A stretch of DNA of 64,000 nucleotides from Melampsora larici-populina 98AG31 (taxonomy: Eukaryota; Basidiomycota; Pucciniomycetes; Pucciniales; Melampsoraceae): assembly GCF_000204055.1 (NCBI RefSeq), contig NW_006768765.1:290717-354716 (forward strand), given 5' to 3'. Of the stretch, positions 41,948-53,052 are shown one piece after another (within the stretch, counting starts at the first letter, position 1; every line of letters starts with the position of its first letter). The notes beneath the pieces are model-generated. The model was not told where the DNA came from and searched no databases. It was given only the letters and a program-made list of their open reading frames with translations. The position numbers and the translations under genes are program-made.

Positions 41948-43113
41948 GTAAACCTGTTAATTTGTGTTGGTCGTTGTCCTCTCACTTTTGATATAGGCGA
42001 TGCCCCGCGTGCCTATGTGTAAGCTTGTTCCAGAAAGAGTTGAAGCTTATATTGAGGACAAGAGAAAGTATCAAACTCATGGCGCTGACAATTCTAGACG
42101 GAGGATATAAGCCTTTCGAAGTGAGAACAAGATTGCATGAAACAAGCTTGGCTACTCTTCAGCTAGCGAGTCTCTTCGCGCGGACTACAAGTACAACTGT
42201 GATACGAAGATACCCAAGTAGACCACAGCCTCAAGTCAATGAATTGCCCCAAGCAACCCTAGTCAGCTTGAGACCTTTTCGGTATTTTTCGGGAGACAAT
42301 CTATAGTAAGCCACCAAAGCTCTCAGCTCGCTTCTCTACGTTGAGACTCTTGAAAATACAATCGAAGAGACCCTCAAGAATTGATATACAGATGAAGTCG
42401 ACGAGTCGCACAGGGTAGCTTGAACTTTGGCGCAAAATTGTTTCTAGGCCTCATCAGCAGACGGAGCCGGTGAACGCACATTCCGACTTGATTCGAAACC
42501 GTTTCGATGAACTTGCCTCGGAATGATTTATTGGTCCAAGGAATCGATCCTTGTTATTTTTCTTCAAATCGATCTCTCAGAAAAGCCACATAATTCTTTC
42601 TCATTTGTCCAGGACACTGCCGAATCTAACGTTATTCCGGGAGTTACTATTTCATCTGATGAAGTTGAAGAATTTATCCAACTCGACCTTTGGGCCTCAT
42701 GGATCTGCCCATGGAGATATTCGAAATGATACTCGACCCGCTTGATTGCTTAGCTTAGCTACGTTCGAAGCTGAGGAAATTTGGAATAAAAAGCAGGATG
42801 CAAGGGTGAAGATATCCTGTCCAGCTGATCATCCGCCTATGACACAGCGAGTTGGAATTGGTCGTGCGGGAAGGGCACATGGCGAAAACAGTCGTGTACT
42901 TAAGAGAACTTAACATTTTGTGTCATATTCACGCAAATAATTTCACGATTACTTAGTCAAGAGTCTCTCTGTGCAACAGTCCTCAAGCTTCCTGATCAAG
43001 TCAAACGTGTCTCAAGCAACAAATCGCCAATACCAGATGATTACAGATTGGTTTGATCATGATAAGATTCAAGGAAAGAAACAAGGATCAAAGTAAATCT
43101 TGACTTTCACAGA
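41948..43113. other. repeat-derived flank of the Harbinger insertion
   Basis: A frame at 42000-42108 and short frames up to 42306 carry no recognised motif. The segment 42308-42425 is a diverged copy of the copia LTR end at 34441-34560. The last part should hold the promoter of the gene starting near 43114. Confidence 0.4.
42308..42425 (+). repeat. second copy of copia LTR end / primer-binding-site relic
   Basis: Shares CTCTCAGCTCGCTTCTC, ACGTTGAGA and an AATTGATATACAGATG segment with 34441-34560, in the same order and orientation, with scattered differences. Confidence 0.5.
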
Positions 43114-44140
43114 ATGGTAAAACGTTATATAGTATTTGGCAATCCACCTACAATTGATGAACTTTTGCGAACACCATTCGATTCATCAAACCAACATTCA
43201 ATCGAGTCGAACACAAACGATTTTGGAGCTTTGACCAATGATGTAAGTTCAAATACGATCATTCCGGATCCTGATATCACTCATGAAACTACGGTTCAAG
43301 ATCAAACCTTGAATGAGGAGTATGAAATATTTGAGAGTCAACTTTTATCGCGCGACGAGACTTCCTATGAAAGTAGATGGTCCCAAGGTACGAGTTTCGA
43401 TTAATTTTATGTGTAGATCTTGGTCAAAATCTGATGAAATATGCATCACTTTGTCTAGATGTAAGCTGTTTATATCCTAATTCAACACAAATCAATCGAT
43501 CAAACCAAAACCCAAACCTTTCAAAAATCGAAGAAAGTTTTTCTGAATCGATAGTATATAATCCACCAGAATGGCATTTCGAATCAAGAAATTGTACAAA
43601 ATTCAATAAACTAAATGATTATCATCATCAAAACAAAAAACAAAAAACAACTTATGATTTGATTTTTCATTTAAATGAAATCAATCCTATTAGAATCATT
43701 CCATTGAAAAATCCAAGAAGAGGTCAATGTTTTGCTACTTTGGCTGAATTTGATTGTATTGATGATACGGGTTCGACTCTCAAAATCACTTTATGGGATG
43801 AAGCTGCAACTGAACTTTCAACGGTTTGTAAAACTGGTGATATTATCTTTTTATCTTGTAAGAACTTTCTTCACTCACTTTCAAATGAACTTATTTATCA
43901 AACTTTACTAATTGGATTTCAAACCTTTATACAGGTATTTCACTTTCGACTTTCCGTGATCAACTTCAAGGAAATACTACTGATACTACAAGAGCACAGA
44001 TTTGTTATAGGTTAAAACCAATCGGACCAACTGATCTATCTTTTTGTTATGATCTTAGATTAGATTTTGATCCCACTACACGTCGGATTGATGAATTGGT
44101 CAAATGGGCGCGTAATTTATTTGAATATCATCAATTTTGA
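43114..44140 (+). CDS. OB-fold protein, possibly shieldin subunit 2 (SHLD2)-like
   Basis: Exons 43114-43387, 43459-43857, 43935-44140 sum to 879 nt, 292 residues. The first exon begins MVKRYIVFGNPPTIDELL and is acidic. The second holds PPEWHFESRNC, YDLIFHLNEINPIRII and then a beta-rich block FATLAEFDCIDDTGSTLKIT, LWDEAATELSTVCKTGDIIFLS, which reads as an OB-fold with the usual 'xxLWDE...GDIIFL' strand pair. The third contributes QICYRLKP, LSFCYDLRLDFDPTTRR and ends VKWARNLFEYHQF. This resembles the first OB-fold of shieldin-type proteins, which bind single-stranded DNA near double-strand breaks, but could be another RPA-like OB protein. A short frame upstream (43038-43096) cannot be joined by a plausible intron, so the start at 43114 is the best choice, not certain. 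Confidence 0.6.
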
Positions 44141-45380
44141 ATCAAGTGAAATTTTATTGAAGAATTGTGCTTGTCTCTTCCTCGATTTATATAATGTAAT
44201 CATATCTTGTAGTTTTGGGTATATTGGGACTTTGGTGAACAGGAATTTCAAATCTTCAAAAGTATGTGTTTGTGCGCTTATGCGAATTTCAGTTGAGCTG
44301 AAGATAATGATTTCAAAAGCACAGTGTGGTGTCCATGCTGAAATTTCAATAAAACTAGGGCCCCGGTGGCTGGCGCCGCCCCCATGAACAAAGGCTCCCG
44401 TGTCATTATGCAAAGATGAGTCTAGAAGATGCAAAAGATAGATAAGAATTGAACTCAATTCATATGAGTTTCATCTTTGCATGTGTGGCACGGTGTGACA
44501 AAACATAATACCTGACTCAATAATGCAAAATGTTCATGATTCTACTCATTATTTATAGGGCAAGAACGCTGCGTCTAACAAAGCAAAGTCTTAAAGAGTT
44601 GAGAAGTCGGCAAACAACAATATTATATTGTGGACAAAATCAATTCTGGTAAATGTCCTTCATAGACAAGCACGATGAAATTATATCAACTTTGCACTTA
44701 GAATTACCAACAAAACCGGTCTGAAAGAATGAGTTATTGGTGCGCTGCCCTGTCATTCTGCAACAATAAGGATATCCATCAGCCATTCTATCAAACAGAT
44801 TATGTAGTAGTGAATATGAATTTACCTTTCATACTCACGGGTCTAAGAATTCACTTGGCAAGTAATAAGCTATTGATTTGGTATTCGGAATCAGAATCAG
44901 TTGTCCATTCAATTTTGACATACCCATAACCCAGTACATAGGAACAGCATTATTGAAGGAGAAATATACTTGAGGATATAATATTATCAATTGGTATGGA
45001 TGAAGTGCAAAGTAGTGAGGGAAAGTTGTTTGGCGGTGAAATATCAAGTATGGTATTCATAAGCTCACATGCATCAATTCATGCAGTACAACCATTTTTT
45101 CTTGATTCCTTTTGTATCAAATCCAGATCTAATATCAAACCTATTATGATGATAACCCACAAGATATAAAACCCAAAATAATAACAAAAACAAACTTGAG
45201 AGAAATAAATGATTCATAAAAAAATGTAACAATCAAGAATAACTGTATGTATACTTTGAAATCATTGTATTACAACACATCTCAAATGAAAAACACAAAT
45301 TAGATCATGAGACTATAATTCTAATATATATATAACCAAAGTCCCAATATGATCAAGATCCAAAAAGAGGTTTTTTTTAC
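44141..45380. other. intergenic between convergent genes
   Basis: No supported gene. A short GC-rich block (gggccccggtggctggcgccgccc, near 44358-44382) stands out from the AT-rich surroundings. The right part is the 3' flank of the minus-strand RENi gene. Confidence 0.45.
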
Positions 45381-48300
45381 CTAAGTAAAGACTAAATCAA
45401 GTACTTCACCATCTTCAATATCAGTATCTTGAACTTTAGTAGTCAATTCTAATGTTTCACCATCAAATTCAAGTTTACATTTTTCTAATTGAGATTTAAT
45501 TTCATCTTCTGTGATCTTTCCATCTGCCATTTCTTTTAAAAATTGTCGTATGATTGAACTAGCAGTCGTTGTAGGTTTGACTATCATCTCTAAGCCGTTC
45601 TTATTCCCATTACGTACTGTTAGCTTGATATGATTACTACCTATTTCGTCTTTTTTGTTGTTAGAGTTTACAGAAGGATTCGCGCTAGTATGGGCTTCTG
45701 GTTGCCGGTCTTCAATGCTATCACTAGTCGTAGGTTCATCGTTGTTGGTGTGGTCATCATCACGCCGGTTGGATCGAACAGGATTAGTCTTGATGAATTG
45801 CCATACATCAGTCTCATAAGCCTCTGTCAGATACGTCAGGAGAATGACAAAAAAAGTCAGTTGGTATGCAGTACTGAAAAACAGAGATACAAAAACCATG
45901 AGAACATATCAAAACTTACTGAGAGCGGTATCTGTCATCATATCAACCGAATGAGGAGTTACCCATGGTGATAATTTGATATTGTCACGTGCTAAGATGA
46001 TTGAATCTGGTGGAAACTGTGGATTCATCGCATATAGATGTTCGTAGACCTTTGAAAATGGTTCTCGCTTCAAAGTTTCAATAGAGATCAGAGCAAAGAT
46101 TGAAATTAGATCAAATTCGGTCATGCAGCGTATAGATTGGAATTAAATCTCGGATTGGGTATGGATGAGAAATGTTACGAGACAAGTCATTTGAACTTAC
46201 CGTGCTGATTGAGATATCAAAGACTTCCTCATACATTTCAATCTCCGTGGGATCACTTGTAGCAATCTTTCTAGGATCGAAAACCATCCCCACACTCAAT
46301 TGAATATCATGACCTGACCATTGTAATTGAGTTCCGGGCTCATGATGTTTGGCTTGAGGAGTTCCTTTGTTTGCAGTCATTACTTGTCTTCTCACTTGGG
46401 CCAATGCTGGATCAAGAGAACTTTCATCAAGATCATCTAATGTGCCATATGCTTCTGTAGGATCATCTTGGGCTTGTAGTATAGAGTGAGCAGCTGAAGA
46501 GCTTGAACGTACAGCCAACTGGCAGCGTAGAGTGTGCAGGTTCAGGCTCATGAGATGCGGATTCATCGTTGGTGGCGGTGTGGGTGCTCTTACGGCACGT
46601 TTCTCTTGAACTGATTTCGCTAGGGTGGGCTTTGATGGTTCGGGTTGGTCGGAATCATTTGAATCGTCCGAGCTCAAACTTGATGCTCTAGCTTTTCCCT
46701 TCTTCTTCTTCTTAAATAGTTCTTCATCTGAAGAAGAACTATATAGACAATCGATATCAAATAGCAACCCAAGATGATCGATCACTATCAGTCCAGTATC
46801 AAGACTACATTGGCATCAGGGGAAAGCATGAGCATTTTACCTGTCTAGCACTTTGTTCATAGTCCAATCCGGTAACTTTACACTTGGAGATTTCCTTTTT
46901 TTTCTTCGAGTATGACCATCTGAAGAAGAACTTGAAGTTCCAGCCTTATCACTATCTTCATCACTCAAATAAATTACATTTGTAGACCTTTCTGGTGAAT
47001 GATTCTCAGGTACACCAGACGAAGGCGCAACAGCTGAAGCTAATATTGATATGTTTATTGAAATCAGCTTGGGAAGCCGGATCCACTTGAAATCGTTCGG
47101 TAGAGATAGGCTTACCAGATCGACGATCACCAGCTGTAAGACCAAGAGTTTTGGAAACAAATTGTACTGGGTTCCGTGATGATAGATTACAAAAATCTAC
47201 ACGAATTTCAAGTTTAAATTCAAAGAAGTCACCATCAATCCATGAAAAAATATAATGATAACGTCATATCAGAATGAAATCAATTAGCAATGCGAGTCGA
47301 AAAATCAAACACATATTGTTAGAGATGAATAGACTTGCCATCATCATCGTCGTCGTCTTGATTTAAAGGTTTCTGGGCTCGGATAGCTCTTGGAGCACGT
47401 CTACGCGGAGGTGGCTTACTACCTCCCGCTGCTGGTGCACGAACTGCTGGTATCTGATCCTGTGACGCTTCAGCCATAATTTTGGGACTTGTCTGTCTGT
47501 TTTTGTTTGCCATGGGATCTGGATAGTATTATAGATCAAGGAGAGAGGGTTAGTTTGAAAAGTTCATATGAACGACCATGTAGATTTAGTTTATCACCTT
47601 CAGTAACTTTGTCGGCGCGATCCTGATCCACATGGCCTAGTGCGATCGTGGAACCTGAAACTGGCGCGGGTTCGTCCAATGTTGCCGTTATCGGTGCGGG
47701 TTGGATAGACGTTGATATCGGTGGGGGTTCAGTGGCTGTTGCTGATACCGGGGCGGGTTCTGTCGATGTTGCTGATAACGTTGCTGGTTCGATTGGTGTG
47801 GCTACTGGGGAGGTCGCGAGTTGAGCATTGGGTAGTGGTTCCAAAGCTGGAAAGGGAACCGACTCTGCTTCATGCGGAGTTAGGTCCGATTGTGATTTCT
47901 TTGAGTCAAGAATTTCGATGCTCGTTGAACGAGATCTGGGTGGATCGGGTTCCGGAGTGTGTTTACAGCTGGAGTGCATTGGTATAGCAAGTTCTTCAAG
48001 CGGATTTGCAATTTCGGTGGCTTCTTGGGGGTCTGTGACAGAGACGTCAGCTGGTTGAGGCTCTGACATAGCTGAGCGATCTTGCGGTTCCGAAGCCTCC
48101 AAGATATTTGGCGAAGGGTGAGATTCCTGTGATATTTTCAAAGGTGGAATTTCTTGTGATCCGGAAGGTATAGTCGATTCATCGGGAGCAGTTGTAGATG
48201 AAGTGGATTGAGAATTAATCGTGTCCGTCTCCTCGGATTGATCGATAGGAGTTCCCAAAGTTTTACGCCTTTTAGATTGCCTTAAAGATGAGACACGTTT

Positions 48301-48651
48301 ATCGGGTGGAGCAGCATTCAGTTTAGAAGATGGACGAGATGCTGGTATTGACTTTTTCGAACCTCTAGTTGAGCTAGATGTACTTTTCAAACTGCTGTTC
48401 GAGGAAGGTGGCCGTACTGCCGCCTTAGTAGATGTACGGGTAGTACGAGGAGTCACCCTAGGACTCTCGGTTTCCTTGTTCAAAGGGCTTGGAGAAGCCG
48501 CTGGAGTGACTGATAAGCGAGGTGTACTCAAACGAGAGGAGCGTCGTGGTGGATTCATCTGTCGCTTTGTTTCTGGTGATGTTCGAACTTGAGGTTTACT
48601 TGGAGTGATGATTTCGATTTCGCTTCCGCTGTCACTTTGGTTCACTGACAT
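45381..48651 (-). CDS. RENi-family protein with two SUMO-like domains (Rad60/Esc2/NIP45)
   Basis: Predicted genome-stability factor that mimics SUMO and binds the SUMO conjugation machinery. Minus-strand exons 48651-47598, 47518-47339, 47196-47116, 47039-46841, 46738-46201, 46067-45920, 45823-45381 sum to 2643 nt, 880 residues. The long N-terminus is disordered and Ser/Pro/Thr-rich, with basic clusters and three SIM-like motifs: SEIEIITPS near the start, TSIEILDSKK, and STNVIYLSDEDSD. SLD1 spans LQWSGHDIQLSVGMVF, FDISIST-REPFSKVYEHL, DSIILARDNIKLSPWVTP. SLD2 is the last 80 residues: HIKLTVRNGNKNGLEMIVKP, ITEDEIKSQLEKCKLEFDGE, DTDIEDGEVLDLVF. There is no C-terminal di-glycine, so it is not conjugated like SUMO. 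The second intron needs a GC donor (GCAAGT). Confidence 0.85.
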
Positions 48652-50109
48652 GAAGTGGTTTAAAGAGTCTTTGAAATGCTGAAAGAAAGATAGAAAGTCA
48701 AAATCTCGGCCAAGTATTCAAATCAGTCAACTACAACACCCTCGGGACACCCTTGTAACATCTCAATCACATCTCATCAGAACTTCAGAAGTCTTCCTCA
48801 ATTGGCAAACCCCATATCTGATCAGAGAACAGTCCTTCAACTCATCTTGCCCCCCATCTGAACGATTTAAGCAATGGGGTAACTGGATTTAGATTCCTTC
48901 ACCTTTTATATTACAGGGTCTTGGATTCACTCGATTCTCTCTCCAACCGGATTTCTTATTTCATTTTCTTTGACTCCAGATTTATCGCAAGCTAGTCTGA
49001 CCCTAAGCTAGTTCTTCCTAGGTTCAACTTTTGAAGAGCCCAAGTTTTAGCTGTTTAGTTTAGCATGCTTTCAGGCCTCGTCTTGATGTTGAGAACATTA
49101 GACGTAGCGCAACTTGAATGATGTTGCTGATACTGGAATATATTTTTTGTATCTTTCTAGTATAGTATGATAAATGCAAAGACTCTTATGAATTTTAGGA
49201 TCAAAACACGAGTCCGAATGAATTTCTCTAGCGTGCTTCACTTTCAAAATGGCTTTTAATTTGATCATTTGGAACTTGCGTTGGGGGTCTTTTACAACGC
49301 ATAAGAGTCAAGACACTCGAAATATAATCAGTTGCACCAGTTGATCACCCCGTGTGGCCCTTCGACGTTTGTAAGTGATTTACCATAACAGCTCATCACA
49401 TAGCTGGAGGGCAAATATGTTCATGATATGGAAGCTGACCTATGACGATTTGATGACAGATCCAACTCGTTTCATTGCCTTCGTTTGGGTTGCTCATACT
49501 CTAATGGACAGTGAAGTGGAACCGCGACTGATTATGCGCGATGGCAAGATTCGATTGAGAGTTCTCATCCTCAAACTGACTTGGATGGTTGATGATGAAC
49601 CAATTGCCCTACTTTCATGAAACCATCAAGGATTACTTCAGGGAACTATGCTGTCAAACCGAACGGGATCATCATTGACGGGTTGATGAGTGGTGGTAGC
49701 AAATCAACGTCTTGTTCTCCTTCGATTCACCCTCACGATTGATGGAAAATCAGAATCCTCATATGACCCAAATCGTCCGAACTTGTTTTGGTGAACGCGA
49801 AAAAAACCGTATTATTCAATAACCAGTATATAAGAGAGATGAATTGGCCGGGATTTGATTCCTACAATCCCTTTCCCATCAATTCAAAATAATATATTTC
49901 ATAATATTAATTCTTACATCTTTTTCTCGTCAATCTTTGATTTGAAGATCTTTTATCAGGCTGAGCCTTACAATCTTTATTAACAATTTCATTCATCAAG
50001 TGAGCACTTTGATTCCTATATTATCATATAAGCCTTAGATCTTTTGTGTTTGATGTTGGAGGAGCTGATCAATGAACTACTTTTCTTTCCTCATTTCTCC
50101 TCACTTAGA
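48652..50109. other. intergenic between divergent genes
   Basis: Contains the promoters of the RENi gene (leftward) and the repeat-precursor gene (rightward). An 81-residue frame at 49375-49620 lacks an ATG start and any motif. No gene is supported. Confidence 0.45.
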
Positions 50110-51895
50110 ATGCAGTTTTCCATCACTTTTTTGACGGCTTTTCTTACCTATGGTTTATTATACGTTAATGCAGACTTGGAGCCGCGCTCCACGTTGGAGA
50201 CTCAAAACGATCTCAAGGCTGGTGCAGTTGCTTTAGAGAAGGTGAGCTATCAGTCTTTGAAAGTATGTTTTTGATTTTTGTTGAAGGGTTTTCGTATTGC
50301 ATCATATTTCCTGGATAGCGCGGTCCGGAGTTCTGGGGGGAAGACAAGATTGGTGAGTCATCAATTGCGTTTTTGTAAGAAAAGATGACCTACCTCCTCT
50401 GAAACCTGCTTTGAATTTCTCTCGAATTTAGAAAAGAGACTAGAAAGATTTCGTCATGTGGACGTCTCGCGACGGGAAGCTGAAAACCAAGTGAATTCCT
50501 GATCAATCCTCGTCTTTTGAAACTTCAATGGACTTATTTATCTCTTCATCTCTAAACTCTCCTAGGCGATTCCCGCACGTCGAAGTTTACCAGAGCCGAA
50601 AGGTAAATCCTAATATTTTTTTAAAAGACCTTGAAATTGAAGTGATAAATTGACGAAATGATTTTGATTACCCCACGAATTACCAGGGTTTGAAAAGAGA
50701 ACCCGATCGAGAAGCTCTCGATTAGACACACGCGACCCATTGTTCGCCAAGGGAGCTGGTGCAAAGTTCAAAGCTAAATTTGCAAACATTATCGCTGCTG
50801 TCAAAGCAGCCAAAGCTGATGCTGTGAGTTTTTGATTCATCTTCATCTTCAATCAATTCATTTAACTCATCTCCCGATCTTTTAACTATTCTAGGCGGCT
50901 CCCGCCCGTCGAGATTTACCGGAGCAAAAAGGTAATTTGTGATAGCTTTTGCTCTTGATATAGAAGTGATAGATTGACGAGTTAAGTTTGTTTTACCAGA
51001 ATTTGAAAAGAGAACAAAGCTATCTAGATCTCGATCAAGGCCTTCTAGATTAGAGACACGCGACCCATTGTTCGCCAAGGGAGCTGGTGCAAAGTTCAAA
51101 GCTAAATTTGCAAACATTATCGCAGCTGTCAAAGCAGCCAAAGCAGCCAAGGCTTCTGCTGTGAGTTTTTGAGTCAACTCCATCTTTAATAAATTCATTT
51201 AACTCATCTCCCGATCTTTCAACTATTCTAGGCGGCTCCCGTGCGTCGAGATTCATCGGAGCAAAAAGGTAAGTTGTGATTGCTTTTGCTCTTCATATAG
51301 AAGTGATAGATTAAAGAAATGACTTTGTTTATCACATTTTTCACCAGACTTTGAAAAGAGAACAAACCTAGTTGGATCTCATCTTTCGAACCCTTCTCAT
51401 TTGGAAAGACGCAAAGGAAAATTAGGCAAGGAAGCCAAGGAAGCCAAGGCCAAGGCTAAAGCGAAAGCTAAAGCTAACGCTAAAGTTGCAAAAGTTGCTG
51501 CAAACGCAACACTTGCCGCTGTAAAGGATTTTCGTATTCATATAATCTCGAGGGCTTCAAAAACGTACTAACTTTGTATTTCTTGCTTATGTTGATCTAG
51601 GCACCTTCGGCTAATGCTGCCCCAAGTGCGGCCGCGATAGCAGGTATTTAGTCTTCGTATAGTACCTTAAAGATCATATACTTATCACACATCTCTTACT
51701 TTGAAAAATTTATAGGTCTTACCGGAACTGCAGCAATTGATGCAGCAGCGAACGTTGCAAACGTAAGTTTCTCTACAACTCCAACACGTTTTCATTAAAT
51801 ACTTGATCCTGAATCCTCTCACTCCTCACACATATACGCAACAGAACCAAACCAGTCCCGCTGAGCTTGCGGTAGAAGGAGTACAGAGAATGTGA
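50110..51895 (+). CDS. secreted Kex2-type repeat precursor with cationic helical segments
   Basis: Not a named family. Twelve exons: 50110-50241, 50319-50352, 50432-50490, 50566-50602, 50687-50823, 50895-50931, 51000-51160, 51232-51268, 51348-51520, 51601-51643, 51716-51762, 51845-51895; total 948 nt, 315 residues. A signal peptide (FSITFLTAFLTYGLLYVNA) is followed by three modules built as exon pairs. The short exon (37 nt, three times) codes APARRDLPEQK-like sequence; the long exon starts FEKRT. KR and RR dibasic sites therefore recur. Modules 1 and 2 both contain GAGAKFKAKFANIIAAVKA after DPLFAK, a lysine-rich amphipathic helix without acids; module 3 instead has a long AKAKAKA run. This architecture is that of Kex2-processed repeat proteins (repellents, pheromone-like or other secreted peptides). 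An antimicrobial or membrane-active role for the released helix is inference from its cecropin-like composition. Confidence 0.75.
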
Positions 51896-53052
51896 TTGGA
51901 TTCTGCAACACGATACTCTCGTTCATTTTCAATTTCCTTTTGTATATTTTGTGCACGGATCATGATATATTGGCTCTGGAAAGCTGGTCATCACTGATAA
52001 TTTAATACTGTATGATAATGAAGATCATTAAGTTGTATTGACGCCGAGCATCCCAGTGTTAGTAGCAGTGAAAGGATTACTTTGGAATGACTGCTGTTTG
52101 ATACGTTTATAATTGGGGGTCTTGAGACTACGGGGAGCATGAATTGTTTTGATGACCAGACAATCCTTTTGAAGTGTGAGGCGCTTGATTGAGAAATGGG
52201 TTTGTTGTGCATCCGGCTTGCATTTGTGGCATTGGCAGGTAGATTTTATTTTTAGCTCATTGCGGGTTAAAAGTTTCTTTCCAGGGCCAGGACTTGAGGA
52301 AAGCACGCAGAAATCTGCAAGTTAACCATCTCTTGCATACATGGGAGAAGTTGGTTTATTCAATTTGCCTCAATCAAGCCAAATTACGTAGCTCATGGAC
52401 TTGCCTTATTGATAGACTGGCTGATCAATCAGAGCGATGTGACTTGGTCAGGCTTCAAGGTTTTGTAACAAAAGATATGGGTGTAGGATTTTGAGCTCAG
52501 TAGATAGCCTTACACTTTCCAGTGACAATACCAGAATGGCCTTCAAAACTTGCAGGATCACAAAACCCCTCATCATTTTTTCATTTTTTTTTCAAAGCGC
52601 GAAGTTGCTGGATTGCATATTACACTATCTGAACAGTAGTTTGAAGGTGACTAGTACACCAGGAAAGAGGGTCTAATCTTTACACAATTATCTTTTTTTT
52701 TACAAACAACTAAAGAGATACAGTGACAATATGGTTCACATACTCATCCCCAATCTAAGGTGGAAGGTAAGAAGTCCAGGGATTGTGTGTTAGTCGGGGA
52801 TGTTTAGCATTCGCGACGATTCTCTCGAACTTATCCTACAAATGCAGTGATTCGAGCTCCAGTTCATTTGCGAACCGGTACTTGCATTGTTGCCGTAGCT
52901 GTACCGGCTACTTATTGAGGAGACGGGGCCTGATCGGACTTCACCCTTGATGACGAGGTGGCGATGAGTTCCATGATCAATCGAATGAGATCGATCAATC
53001 TAATTACATTCAAACCTCATTCAGTCTTGACAGAACAATTGCATATGGTCTC
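51896..53052. other. intergenic
   Basis: Short frames only, none with motifs. Left part is the 3' flank of the repeat precursor; right part the promoter of the phospholipase gene. Confidence 0.45.

Noticed and set aside
44117..44458. 113-codon minus-strand frame over the end of the OB-fold gene
   Set aside because: Antisense to a better supported exon and without motifs.
49375..49620. 81-codon plus-strand frame
   Set aside because: Begins with TTG rather than ATG, and no flanking exons or motifs were found.
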